A stretch of 64,000 nucleotides of DNA from assembly GCA_032622095.1 (NCBI GenBank), contig CP136064.1, positions 171,066,310 to 171,130,309 of the forward strand, written 5' to 3'. The notes below the pieces were generated by a model, which did no database searches, was not told the origin of the DNA, and was given only the letters and a program-made list of their open reading frames with translations. This DNA is from Siphonodentalium dalli (taxonomy: Eukaryota > Mollusca > Scaphopoda > Gadilida > Siphonodentaliidae). Each line of letters begins with the position of its first letter. Position 1 is the stretch's first letter. The position numbers were made by a program, and so were the translations under genes. Below, piece after piece: positions 1-11,879 of the stretch.

Positions 1-26
1 CGTCTGATATTATCTTGACAAACATA

Positions 27-243
27 TACAGTAATGCTCTAAATAATCAAACCCTTAATCAGTGCAGAATTATGGGTATCTTTTCAGGATTTAGTCAGAA
101 ATATGGCTTGTTGCCATTCATCGGAAAGATCTAGCCGAGAGCTTTTTGATGAATGGCAACAAGCCATATTTCCGACTAAATCCTGAAAAGTTACCCATAA
201 TTCTGCTGTGGTTAAGGAGTCGATTACATAGGGCATTACTGTA
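27..243. mobile_element. Palindromic MITE, family A copy 1 (TA-flanked)
   Basis: Nearly perfect inverted repeat. It begins ACAGTAATGCTCTAAATAAT, ends with the reverse complement of the family end (GGGCATTACTGT), and turns around near 135. The ends are flanked by TA. Seven further copies or fragments lie in this window. TIRs beginning CAGT and a TA flank suggest a Tc1/mariner-type non-autonomous element; the superfamily is inference. Confidence 0.8.
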
Positions 244-251
244 TATATAAG

Positions 252-580
252 CCTGCAAATAATGTGTCTGTCATTTGCAGAATGAGGTCCCCCAGAGGGT
301 GAATTTAGTGATGCTATCCCGCACAGTGGGCTAGCATCACCAAATTCACCCTCTGAGAACCTCATTCTGCTTAGGCCTCAACTGCTATTGGAGACCTAGG
401 ATCAGATTAAATTTCCCCAGTTGAAGTTGGTGATGTTCACTCATTAGTCACCTCGATTATGCATTTTATCTTCTGCAAATTGGGGGATATGTATACTTCC
501 CAATGTGTAGGATCGCATCATTAAATTCACCCTCTGGGGACCTCATTCTGCAAATGACAGACACTATTTGCAGACTTGTC
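252..580. mobile_element. Hairpin element, family B (internally shortened copy)
   Basis: Starts with a match to the family B end (GTGTCTGTCATTTGCAGAAT), contains an inner hairpin turning near 320 (GCAGAATGAGGTCC paired with GGACCTCATTCTGC), and ends CAAATGACAGACACTATTTG. It is shorter than the roughly 445 bp copy at 35166-35610, so it is internally deleted. Short frames here are products of the repeat, not genes. Confidence 0.7.
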
Positions 581-634
581 TATGTATCGAGGGAAAAGAA
601 GTAAATTATAAGAAATAAAATGTTCTCATTACAG

Positions 635-746
635 GTCCCACCAGACTTATTACATGTTTGGTTTCTTATTCCTTGTATTCGTCATCTTGGTCATCACCTG
701 CTCAGAAGCCACCATCCTTCTCTGTTATTTCCACCTTTGTGCGGAG
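635..746 (+). CDS. TM9SF2: TM9SF2-type nonaspanin, internal exon (antepenultimate if the gene structure is as in vertebrates)
   Basis: The exon follows a tttcattacag-like acceptor and is followed by gtatgt. It encodes 37 residues after one leftover base, beginning [12 protein letters not shown] and ending CYFHLCAE. This matches the C-terminal membrane region of TM9SF2, a nine-pass endosome/Golgi membrane protein of the nonaspanin family. The stretch is one hydrophobic helix followed by the conserved [12 protein letters not shown] segment. The exon length (112 = 1 + 37x3) and its phase-0 end join in frame to the exon at 3062, giving the conserved junction LCAE-DYHWWWRSFL. I read the residues directly; assignment to TM9SF2 rather than TM9SF4 rests on the DYHWWWRSFLTSGFTA wording from memory of the family. 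Upstream exons lie outside the window. Confidence 0.93.
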
Positions 747-897
747 GTATGTAGATAAATATCTCACCAAACTTATTGCAGATCAGACCCTTGAAATGAA
801 GTATAGTCATAGTATAAATGTTACAGCCAAACTTATTAACAGTTACCTCAAGGCTGGAACTTGGAAGCTATGACATAACCGACATTTCTCAGTTTCT

Positions 898-1159
898 GTA
901 ACCCTTCCATGACTTGAGCTTCCTGTAATTTTGTGAAAACCCTGTGCCATTGCATTCTCTTATATATGCAAATGGCCATAAGGAGCCTCACATATCTAAG
1001 AGAATACATTGGCCCAACAATATTTACCTTGACCTTGTCAGCCATTGCATTCTCTGATATATGTGAGGCTTCCTATGGGAGACTCGCATATATAAGAGAA
1101 TGTACTGGCACAGGATCTGTAATACTGCACCAGCACAGCTCCCGTCATGAAAGGGTTAA
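898..1159. mobile_element. TTAA-type MITE with 'ATGCATTCTCTTATATATGC' hairpin module, copy 1
   Basis: Ends are GTAACCCTTCCATGAC on the left and GTCATGAAAGGGTTAA on the right, so the right end keeps the TTAA flank and the left is one base off. Inside are two hairpin modules built on AATGCATTCTCTTATATATG. TTAA flanks plus a CCCTTT start suggest a piggyBac-like non-autonomous element (inference). Confidence 0.7.
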
Positions 1160-1214
1160 GGGGTCTATAGCCATTTGAAGTTGTGTTTGCTTCTAGTCAC
1201 GTTGACTTTTAAGG

Positions 1215-1475
1215 TTAACCCTTTCATGACGGGGGCTGTGCTGGTGCAGCATTAAAGTTCCTGTTCCAGTGGATACTCTTATATGCAAGTCTCCCATAGG
1301 GAGCCTCACATATATAAGAGCATGCACTAGCTTACAAGGTCAATGTAAATATAGTTAGGCCAATGCATTCTCTTATATATGCGAGGCTCCCTATGGGAGA
1401 CTCGCATATATTAGAGAATGCTTTGGCACAGGGTCTTAGCAGAATTTCAGGAAGCTCCAGTCATGGAAGAGTTAA
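1215..1475. mobile_element. TTAA-type MITE with hairpin module, copy 2 (opposite orientation)
   Basis: Ends are TTAACCCTTTCATGACGG and CAGTCATGGAAGAGTTAA, both with TTAA. It is an inverted, diverged copy of the element at 898-1159, with the same GCACAGGG and CTTATATATGCGAG modules. A third copy lies at 37788-38024. Confidence 0.75.
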
Positions 1476-1489
1476 ACCTCTTTGTAACC

Positions 1490-1700
1490 ATCACTGAGAT
1501 TGCTTCTCTCTCATTGGTTGGTCCACTATCAAATTCTTACTAGTATATATATATAACATTGGCAACAATAATGCATCATTAAGTGTTCAATTACAGTAAC
1601 CAACACAAGGAAGAATTCAAACTTATAAGGTACACATTTAAGGTCGGTCGACAATGATAACACGTCTGTTTGGATTGCACTGTTTGCCTATTTATGATTG
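1490..1700. repeat. Dispersed repeat shared with 51100-51370
   Basis: Words such as TTGGTCCACTATCA, CAATTACAGTAACCAACACA and GATAACACGTCTGTTTGGAT recur with substitutions and in the same order at 51150-51350, upstream of zinc-finger exon a. No ends or coding capacity recognised. Confidence 0.55.
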
Positions 1701-1736
1701 GAATGCAGGCTTTTATATACCCAAATTCAAGTTGGT

Positions 1737-2183
1737 AAACGTTGTGCCCAATATATTGAAATGTACCCAAAATAAAAATGAGAATGGTATTTTTTTTCGT
1801 TGCTTAGATATGTTTATATACCTTTAGTACTGATAAACACTGAAGCGTCAAATTTCCTATTGATATCAATGAAAACATATCCTTGAAACAATCATTCTCA
1901 GAAAAGGAGCAAGTTTTTTGGTCTAAATTTCTCAATGATGGTTTGCCTTGATGTGCCCAAACGTTGTGCCCGATATATTGAAATGTACCCAAAATAAAAA
2001 TGAGAATGGTATTTTTTTTCGTTGCTTAGATATGTTTATATACCTTTAGTACTGATAAACACTGAAGCGTCAAATTTCATATTGATATCAATGAAAACGT
2101 ATCCTTGAAACAGTCATTCTCAGAAAAGGAGCAAGTTTTTTGGTCTAAATTTCTCAATGATGGTTTGCCTTGATGTGCCCAAA
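1737..2183. repeat. Tandem duplication, two units of about 222 bp
   Basis: The block beginning AAACGTTGTGCCCAATATAT recurs at about 1958 with only a few substitutions, up to GATGGTTTGCCTTGATGTGC. The copies are almost identical, so the duplication is recent. It lies within the intron between the two TM9SF2 exons. Confidence 0.9.
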
Positions 2184-2415
2184 TCACACTACTAGTAATC
2201 TAAAGTTCTGTTAGAATGACACAGAAAACGCCAAGAATCACCCATGGCGACCTTGAGTTGATTGACGAATACAATGGCCGACGAATAGCTCTGCCACTAA
2301 CCTTAACAGTTAACGTGCTTGCATGCATGTGTGACTAACGATGACAATAGACCCTAGCTCTCTCAGTACCAAAACTGATCAGATCATCCCTAATATAGTG
2401 GAGTTTGATTGCCCT

Positions 2416-2583
2416 GATCATTAATAGAGGATCTACGACAGTTCCCCAGATTATAGCGGAATATATAAAACTCATCCAGTAAATTAGGTCTGAACCGAGG
2501 TTCAGACATAATTTACTGGACGAGTTTTGTAATTCCGCTATAATCTGGGGACGAGTTGTAGATTCTATTTATTACATGATCCA
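2416..2583. mobile_element. Palindromic MITE (168 bp)
   Basis: The left half (GATCATTAATAGAGGATCTA, CCCCAGATTATAGCGGAAT) is mirrored by the right half (ATTCCGCTATAATCTGGGG, then ATGATC), with a short centre around GAACCGAGGTTC near 2500. A single copy is seen in this window. Confidence 0.75.
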
Positions 2584-3061
2584 AACCCTTGATAAAACAT
2601 ACTTAAATAAACAAATGGGACTTGAAACTAACATCGGCTTCTATAAGGCATGCAATGACATTTCATGTAAATATGCGTTGTTTGTCTGCGTAAAGATATA
2701 GTCCAAGATAAATAGATACTCATTGACGTAGTTAATGGCATATATTTAATGAAATAACTTTTAAAACTTTTCATTCTTTAGAGTTTATTTGAAAAATATT
2801 GGAAGCTATAATATTTTGAGATGTAGCATAGGGAATATAAACAGATGACAAACTGGAAGTCAGAGGTCACCTGGCACTATTTCCTGTTACGCAACGAACG
2901 TTTCATATAAAAATTTATAGAAGGGGTTGGATCATGTAATAAATATTATTACAGCCTGTCCACCTCACTGATGTAACTTACTGTTTGCAATTTTTCTTTG
3001 AAGACTTGAGGTCATACTTCAGAACTTATTTTTAATTGAAAATATTAATTATTTTTTGCAG
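2584..3061. other. Intron stretch, nothing recognised
   Basis: AT-rich intron between the two TM9SF2 exons. It ends in a T-rich tract and the acceptor ttttttgcag at 3052-3061. No repeat family or frame stands out. Confidence 0.5.
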
Positions 3062-3233
3062 GACTATCATTGGTGGTGGAGATCATTTTTGACGAGTGGC
3101 TTCACAGCATTCTATTTCTTCATATACTCAATCTACTTTTTTGCGGAGAAGTTGGATATCCATGGTGGAGCTAGCACATTCCTGTACTTCGGATACACAA
3201 TCATCATTTGTTTCTTATTCTTCTTAATGACAG
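3062..3233 (+). CDS. TM9SF2: TM9SF2-type nonaspanin, exon before the last one
   Basis: The exon lies between acceptor ttttttgcag and donor gtacat. It encodes 57 residues starting DYHWWWRSFLTSGFTAFYFF and ending FFLMT plus one base of a Gly codon. The WWWRSFLTSG motif, the helix after it and the YFGYT segment are hallmarks of the TM9SF2/TM9SF4 C-terminal region. In relatives about 20 more residues follow (GTIGFF-like, ending in a lysine-containing cytosolic tail). Reading through the donor gives only a few residues (ending TYHI) before a stop, so another exon is required. It is not visible before the next gene; the intron contains an 8 kb minisatellite and an assembly gap. The frame joins cleanly to the exon at 635-746 (phase 0). 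Confidence 0.94.
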
Positions 3234-3313
3234 GTACATATCACATATAGATATTTTTATTATATCCCTAGAATAGATAGATTCATGTCCAGTATAAGGG
3301 ACTTCGTGTATGT

Positions 3314-3504
3314 ATAATAAATAACAATGCACTCTTTTTTCCGTAGCTTTCCGCCCACGGCCTTGATCAACGGCAATATAGCTATAGATTTACATATTGC
3401 GGATTGACATGCAGGGCTCAAAACAAAAGTTTGTTATAGTCAACGTTGAAGTACGTCACATTACGGGGGCGAAAGCTACAGAAAAAGAGTTGTTATTTGT
3501 TATA
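3314..3504. mobile_element. Short TIR element
   Basis: The left end AATAAATAACAATGCACTC and CCGTAGCTTTCCGCCC are mirrored on the right by GGGGGCGAAAGCTACAG and GAGTTGTTATTTGTTAT. About 190 bp, no coding capacity. Confidence 0.6.
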
Positions 3505-3724
3505 TCCCTATAGTTTTCTCTCCAAAATTGAACTTGTTTGATAACAATTAATGTTGCATAGGAAATGACCATGTCATTTGTGATTCCTTATAGATCTGTT
3601 TTGAATGTGGCTTTGTTGTGTGATTTCTCATTGAGAATATCAATCACTGCTTGAGGTGAACCCAGCTAGGAAAGAGGCCACCTGTAGTACAGAGCCGCTC
3701 AATACAAAAATTATCTTTGTTATA

Positions 3725-6700
3725 GGAGGCACCAATTTAATTCGGTTACGAACCAGCCAACAACATTTTAAAATAAAATCCTCCCTCCCATACTGATCTG
3801 AAATAAAATCCCTCCTCCCATACTGATCTGAAATAAAATCCTCCCTCCCATAATGATCTGAAATAAAATCCCTCCTCCCATACTGATCTGAAATAAAATC
3901 CTCCCTCCCATACTGATCTGAAATAAAATATCCCTCCCATACTGATCTGAAATAAAATCCCCTCCCATACTGATCTGAAATAAAATCCTCCCTCCCATAC
4001 TGATCTGAAATAAAATATCCCTCCCATACTGATCTGAAATTAAATCATCCCTCCCATACTGATCTGAAATAAAATCCCCTCCCATACTGATCTGAAATAA
4101 AATATCCCTCCCATACTGATCTGAAATAAAATCCTCCCTCCCATAATGATCTTTCTTATAGGAGGCACCAATTTAATTCGGTTACAAACCAGCCAACAAC
4201 ATTTTAAAATAAAATCTTCCCTCCCATACTGATCTGAAATAAAATCCCCTCCCATACTGATCTGAAATAAAATCCCCTCCCATACTGATCTGAAATAAAA
4301 TATCCCTCCCATACTGATCTGAAATAAAATCCTCCCTCCCATACTGATCTGAAATAAAATCCTCCCTCCCATAATGATCTTTCTTATAGGAGGCACCAAT
4401 TTAATTCGGTTACGAACCAGCCAACAACATTTTAAAATAAAATCCTCCCTCCCATACTGATCTGAAATAAAATCCTCCCTCCCATACTGATCTGAAATAA
4501 AATCCCCTCCCATACTGATCTGAAATAAAATCCTCCGTCCCATACTGATCTGAAATAAAATCCCCTCCCATACTGATCTGAAATAAAATCCTCCCTCCCA
4601 TAATGATCTGAAATAGAATCCCCTCCCATACTGATCTGAAATAAAATCCTCCCTCCCATAATGATCTGAAATAAAATCCTCCCTCCCATACTGATCTGAA
4701 ATAAAATCCTCCCTCCCATACTGATCTGAAATAAAATCCTCCCTCCCATACTGATCTGAAATAAAATCCTCCCTCCCATACTGATCTGAAATAAAATCCT
4801 CCCTCCCATAATGATCTTTCTTATAGGAGGCACCAATTTAATTCGGTTACGAACCAGCCAACAACATTTTAAAATAAAATCCTCCCTCCCATACTGATCT
4901 GAAATAAAATCCCTCCTCCCATACTGATCTGAAATAAAATCCTCCCTCCCATACTGATCTGAAATAAAATCCTCCCTCCCATACTGATCTGAAATAAAAT
5001 CCTCCCTCCCATACTGATCTGAAATAAAATCCCCTCCCATACTGATCTGAAATAAAATCCTCCCTCCCATACTGATCTGAAATAAAATCCTCCCTCCAAT
5101 ACTGATCTGAAATAAAATCCTCCCTCCCATACTGATCTGAAATAAAATCCTCCCTCCCATACTGATCTGAAATAAAATCCTCCCTCCCATACTGATCTGA
5201 AATAAAATCCTCCCTCCCATACTGATCTGAAATAAAATCCTCCCTCCCATACTGATCTGAAATAAAATCCTCCCTCCCATACTGATCTGAAATAAAATCT
5301 CCTCCCATACTGATCTGAAATAAAATCCCCTCCCATACTGATCTGAAATAAAATCCTCCCTCCCATACTGATCTGAAATAAAATCCCCTCCCATACTGAT
5401 CTGAAATAAAATCCTCCCTCCCATACTGATCTGAAATAAAATCCTCCCTCCCATACTGATCTGAAATAAAATCCTCCCTCCCATACTGATCTGAAATAAA
5501 ATCCCCTCCCATACTGATCTGAAATAAAATCCTCCCTCCCATACTGATCTGAAATAAAATCCTCCCTCCCATACTGATCTGAAATAAAATCCTCCCTCCC
5601 ATACTGATCTGAAATAAAATCCTCCCTCCCATACTGATCTGAAATAAAATCCTCCCTCCCATACTGATCTGAAATAAAATCCCCTCCCATACTGATTTGA
5701 AATAAAATCCCCTCCCATACTGATCTGAAATAAAATCCCCTCCCATAATGATCTGAAATAAAATCCTCCCTCCCATAATGATCTGAAATAAAATCCTCCC
5801 TCCCATACTGATCTGAAATAAAATCCTCCCTCCCATACTGATCTGAAATAAAATCCCCTCCCATACTGATCTGAAATAAAATCCCCTCCCATACTGATCT
5901 GAAATAAAATCCTCCCTCCCATACTGATCTGAAATAAAATCCCCTCCCATACTGATCTGAAATAAAATCCTCCCTCCCATACTGATCTGAAATAAAATCC
6001 TCCCTCCCATACTGATCTGAAATAAAATCTCCTCCCATACTGATCTGAAATAAAATCCTCCCTCCCATACTGATCTGAAATAAAATCCTCCCTCCCATAC
6101 TGATCTGAAATAAAATCCTCCCTCCCATACTGATCTGAAATAAAATCCCCTCCCATACTGATCTGAAATAAAATCCTCCCTCCCATACTGATCTGAAATA
6201 AAATCCCCTCCCATACTGATCTGAAATAAAATCCTCCCTCCCATACTGATCTGAAATAAAATCCTCCCTCCCATACTGATCTGAAATAAAATCCCCTCCC
6301 ATACTGATCTGAAATAAAATCCTCCCTCCCATACTGATCTGAAATAAAATATCCCTCCCATACTGATCTGAAATAAAATCCCCCCTCCCATACTGATCTG
6401 AAATAAAATCCTCCCTCCCATACTGATCTGAAATAAAATCCTCCCTCCCATACTGACCTGAAATAAAATATCCCTCCCATACTGATCTGAAATAAAATCC
6501 CCTCCCATACTGATCTGAAATAAAATCCCCTCCCATACTGATCTGAAATAAAATCCCCTCCCATACTGATCTGAAATAAAATCCTCCCTCCCATACTGAT
6601 CTGAAATAAAATCCTCCCTCCCATACTGATCTGAAATAAAATCCCCTCCCATACTGATCTGAAATAAAATCCTCCCTCCCATACTGATCTGAAATAAAAT

Positions 6701-9700
6701 CCCCTCCCATACTGATCTGAAATAAAATCCCCTCCCATACTGATCTGAAATAAAATCCTCCCTCCCATACTGATCTGAAATAAAATCCCCTCCCATACTG
6801 ATCTGAAATAAAATCCTCCCTCCCATACTGATCTGAAATAAAATCCCCTCCCATAAAATCCTCCCTCCCATACTGATCTGAAATAAAATATCCCTCCCAT
6901 ACTGATCTGAAATAAAATCCTCCCTCCCATACTGATCTGAAATAAAATCCTCCCTCCCATACTGATCTGAAATAAAATCCTCCCTCCCATACTGATCTGA
7001 AATAAAATCCTCCCTCCCATACTGATCTGAAATAAAATCCTCCCTCCTATACTGATCTGAAATAAAATCTCCTCCCATACTGATCTGAAATAAAATCCTC
7101 CCTCCCATACTGATCTGAAATAAAATCCTCCCTCCCATACTGATCTGAAATAAAATCCTCCCTCCCATACTGATCTGAAATAAAATCCCCTCCCATACTG
7201 ATCTGAAATAAAATCCTCCCTCCCATACTGATCTGAAATAAAATCCCCTCCCATACTGATCTGAAATAAAATCCTCCCTCCCATACTGATCTGAAATAAA
7301 ATCCTCCCTCCCATACTGATCTGAAATAAAATATCCCTCCCATACTGATCTGAAATAAAATCCCCCCTCCCATACTGATCTGAAATAAAATCCTCCCTCC
7401 CATACTGATCTGAAATAAAATCCTCCCTCCCATACTGATCTGAAATAAAATATCCCTCCCATACTGATCTGAAATAAAATCCCCTCCCATACTGATCTGA
7501 AATAAAATCCCCTCCCATACTGATCTGAAATAAAATCCCCTCCCATACTGATCTGAAATAAAATCCTCCCTCCCATACTGATCTGAAATAAAATCCTCCC
7601 TCCCATACTGATCTGAAATAAAATCCCCTCCCATACTGATCTGAAATAAAATCCTCCCTCCCATACTGATCTGAAATAAAATCCCCTCCCATACTGATCT
7701 GAAATAAAATCCTCCCTCCCATACTGATCTGGAATAAAATCCCCTCCCATAAAATCCTCCCTCCCATACTGATCTGAAATAAAATATCCCTCCCATACTG
7801 ATCTGAAATAAAATCCTCCCTCCCATACTGATCTGAAATAAAATCCTCCCTCCCATACTGATCTGAAATAAAATCCTCCCTCCCATACTGATCTGAAATA
7901 AAATCCTCCCTCCCATACTGATCTGAAATAAAATCCCCTCCCATAAAATCCTCCCTCCCATACTGATCTGAAATAAAATCCCCTCCCATAAAATCCTCCC
8001 TCCCATACTGATCTGAAATAAAATCCTCCCTCCCATACTGATCTGAAATAAAATCCCCTCCCATACTGATCTGAAATAAAATCCCCTCCCATACTGATCT
8101 GAAATAAAATCCTCCCTCCCATACTGATCTGAAATAAAATCCCCTCCCATACTGATCTGAAATAAAATCCTCCCTCCCATACTGATCTGGAATAAAATCC
8201 CCTCCCATAAAATCCTCCCTCCCATACTGATCTGAAATAAAATATCCCTCCCATACTGATCTGAAATAAAATCCTCCCTCCCATACTGATCTGAAATAAA
8301 ATCCTCCCTCCCATACTGATCTGAAATAAAATCCTCCCTCCCATACTGATCTGAAATAAAATCCCCTCCCATAAAATCCTCCCTCCCATACTGATCTGAA
8401 ATAAAATATCCCTCCCATACTGATCTGAAATAAAATCCTCCCTCCCATACTGATCTGAAATAAAATCCCCTCCCATAAAATCCTCCCTCCCATACTGATC
8501 TGAAATAAAATATCCCTCCCATACTGATCTGAAATAAAATCCTCCCTCCCATACTGATCTGAAATAAAATCCTCCCTCCCATACTGATCTGATATAAAAT
8601 CCTCCCTCCCATACTGATCTGAAATAAAATCCTCCCTCCCATACTGATCTGAAATAAAATCCCCTCCCATACTGATCTGAAATAAAATCCTCCCTCCCAT
8701 ACTGATCTGAAATAAAATCCTCCCTCCCATACTGATCTGAAATAAAATCCTCCCTCCCATACTGATCTGAAATAAAATCCTCCCTCCCATACTGATCTGA
8801 AATAAAATCCTCCCTCCCATACTGATCTGAAATAAAATCCTCCCTCCCATACTGATCTGAAATAAAATCCCCTCCCATAAAATCCTCCCTCCCATACTGA
8901 TCTGAAATAAAATATCCCTCCCATACTGATCTGAAATAAAATCCTCCCTCCCATACTGATCTGAAATAAAATCCTCCCCCCCATACTGATCTGAAATAAA
9001 ATCCTCCCTCCCATTCTGATCTGAAATAAAATCCTCCCTCCCATACTGATCTGAAATAAAATCCCCTCCCATACTGATCTGAAATAAAATCCTCCCTCCC
9101 ATACTGATCTGAAATAAAATCCTCCCTCCCATACTGATCTGAAATAAAATCCCCTCCCATACTGATCTGAAATAAAATCCCCTCCCATACTGATCTGAAA
9201 TAAAATCCCCTCCCATACTGATCTGAAATAAAATCCTCCCTCCCATACTGATCTGAAATAAAATCCCCTCCCATACTGATCTGAAATAAAATCCTCCCTC
9301 CCATACTGATCTGAAATAAAATCCTCCCTCCCATACTGATCTGAAATAAAATCCTCCCTCCCATACTGATCTGAAATAAAATCCTCCCTCCCATACTGAT
9401 CTGAAATAAAATCCTCCCTCCCATACTGATCTGAAATAAAATCCCCTCCCATACTGATCTGAAATAAAATCCCCTCCCATACTGATCTGAAATAAAATCC
9501 TCCCTCCCATACTGATCTGAAATAAAATCCCCTCCCATACTGATCTGAAATAAAATCCTCCCTCCCATACTGATCTGAAATAAAATCCTCCCTCCCATAC
9601 TGATCTGAAATAAAATCCTCCCTCCCATACTGATCTGAAATAAAATCCCCTCCCATACTGATCTGAAATAAAATCCCCTCCCATACTGATCTGAAATAAA

Positions 9701-11779
9701 ATCCTCCCTCCCATACTGATCTGAAATAAAATCCCCTCCCATACTGATCTGAAATAAAATCCCCTCCCATACTGATCTGAAATAAAATCCCCTCCCATAC
9801 TGATCTGAAATAAAATCCTCCCTCCCATACTGATCTGAAATAAAATCCTCCCTCCCATACTGATCTGAAATAAAATCCTCCCTCCCATACTGATCTGAAA
9901 TAAAATCCCCTCCCATACTGATCTGAAATAAAATCCTCCCTCCCATACTGATCTGAAATAAAATCCTCCCTCCCATACTGATCTGAAATAAAATCCCCTC
10001 CCATACTGATCTGAAATAAAATCCCCTCCCATACTGATCTGAAATAAAATCCCCTCCCATACTGATCTGAAATAAAATCCCCTCCCATACTGATCTGAAA
10101 TAAAATCCTCCCTCCCATACTGATCTGAAATAAAATCCCCTCCCATACTGATCTGAAATAAAATCCCCTCCCATACTGATCTGAAATAAAATCCTCCCTC
10201 CCATACTGATCTGAAATAAAATCCTCCCTCCCATACTGATCTGAAATAAAATCCTCCCTCCCATACTGATCTGAAATAAAATCCTCCCTCCCATACTGAT
10301 CTGAAATAAAATCCCCTCCCATACTGATCTGAAATAAAATCCTCCCTCCCATACTGATCTGAAATAAAATCCTCCCTCCCATACTGATCTGAAATAAAAT
10401 CCTCCCTCCCATACTGATCTGAAATAAAATCCTCCCTCCCATACTGATCTGAAATAAAATCCTCCCTCCCATACTGATCTGAAATAAAATCCCCTCCCAT
10501 ACTGATCTGAAATAAAATCCTCCCTCCCATACTGATCTGAAATAAAATCCCCTCCCATACTGATCTGAAATAAAATCCTCCCTCCCACACTAATCTGAAA
10601 TAAAATCCTCCCTCCCATACTGATCTGAAATAAAATCCTCCCTCCCATACTGATCTGAAATAAAATCCTCCCTCCCATACTGATCTGAAATAAAATCCTC
10701 CCTCCCATACTGATCTGAAATAAAATCCCCTCCCATACTGATCTGAAATAAAATCCCCTCCCATACTGATCTGAAATAAAATCCTCCCTCTGATACTGAT
10801 CTGAAATAAAATCCCCTCCCATACTGATCTGAAATAAAATCCTCCCTCCCATACTGATCTGAAATAAAATCCTCCCTCCCATACTGATCTGAAATAAAAT
10901 CCTCCCTCCCATACTGATCTGAAATAAAATCCCCTCCCATACTGATCTGAAATAAAATCCCCTCCCATACTGATCTGAAATAAAATCCTCCCTCCCATAC
11001 TGATCTGAAATAAAATCCCCTCCCATACTGATCTGAAATAAAATCCCCTCCCATACTGATCTGAAATAAAATCCCCTCCCATACTGATCTGAAATAAAAT
11101 CCTCCCTCCCATACTGATCTGAAATAAAATCCTCCCTCCCATACTGATCTGAAATAAAATCCTCCCTCCCATACTGATCTGAAATAAAATCCCCTCCCAT
11201 ACTGATCTGAAATAAAATCCTCCCTCCCATACTGATCTGAAATAAAATCCTCCCTCCCATACTGATCTGAAATAAAATCCCCTCCCATACTGATCTGAAA
11301 TAAAATCCCCTCCCATACTGATCTGAAATAAAATCCCCTCCCATACTGATCTGAAATAAAATCCCCTCCCATACTGATTTGAAATAAAATCCTCCCTCCC
11401 ATACTGATCTGAAATAAAATCCCCTCCCATACTGATCTGAAATAAAATCCCCTCCCATACTGATCTGAAATAAAATCCTCCCTCCCATACTGATCTGAAA
11501 TAAAATCTTCCCTCCCATACTGATCTGAAATAAAATCCTCCCTCCCATACTGATCTGAAATAAAATCCTCCCTCCCATACTGATCTGAAATAAAATCCCC
11601 TCCCATACTGATCTGAAATAAAATCCTCCCTCCCATACTGATCTGAAATAAAATCCTCCCTCCCATACTGATCTGAAATAAAATCCTCCCTCCCATACTG
11701 ATCTGTAATAAAATCCCCTCCCATACTGATCTGAAATAAAATCCTCCCTCCCATACTGATCTGAAATAAAATCCCCTCC
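3725..11779. repeat. 8 kb minisatellite of 28-30 bp units
   Basis: Some 270-280 head-to-tail units share the core ACTGATCTGAAATAAAA followed by one of three pyrimidine blocks: TCCTCCCTCC (30-bp unit), TCCCCTCC (28) or TATCCCTCC (29). Units differ by very few point changes, so the array is young or homogenised. A composite 45-bp spacer (GGAGGCACCAATTTAATTCG...) recurs at about 3725, 4161, 4389 and 4826. Blocks of the same unit order recur, pointing to higher-order repeats. A shortened unit joining CCCAT directly to AAAATCC recurs between 6845 and 8880. The complementary strand lacks stop codons in all three frames of the 30-bp unit, which produces very long but meaningless frames there. The array lies in the putative last intron of the TM9SF2 gene. 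Its right edge is cut by an assembly gap, so the true length is unknown. Confidence 0.97.
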
Positions 11780-11879
11780 NNNNNNNNNNNNNNNNNNNNN
11801 NNNNNNNNNNNNNNNNNNNNNNNNNNNNNNNNNNNNNNNNNNNNNNNNNNNNNNNNNNNNNNNNNNNNNNNNNNNNNNN
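11780..11879. other. Assembly gap (100 N)
   Basis: Exactly 100 N, the usual placeholder for a gap of unknown size. It sits at the end of the minisatellite, where assembly is expected to fail. Confidence 0.99.

Noticed and set aside
84-365. Small frames in families A and B (for example MRFSEGEFGDASPLCG)
   Set aside because: The same peptide appears wherever the hairpin repeat appears (35094-35282 and others), so it reflects the MITE, not a gene.
3725-11779. CRISPR-like array
   Set aside because: No unique spacers between repeats, the units are contiguous, there are no cas genes, and the setting is eukaryotic.
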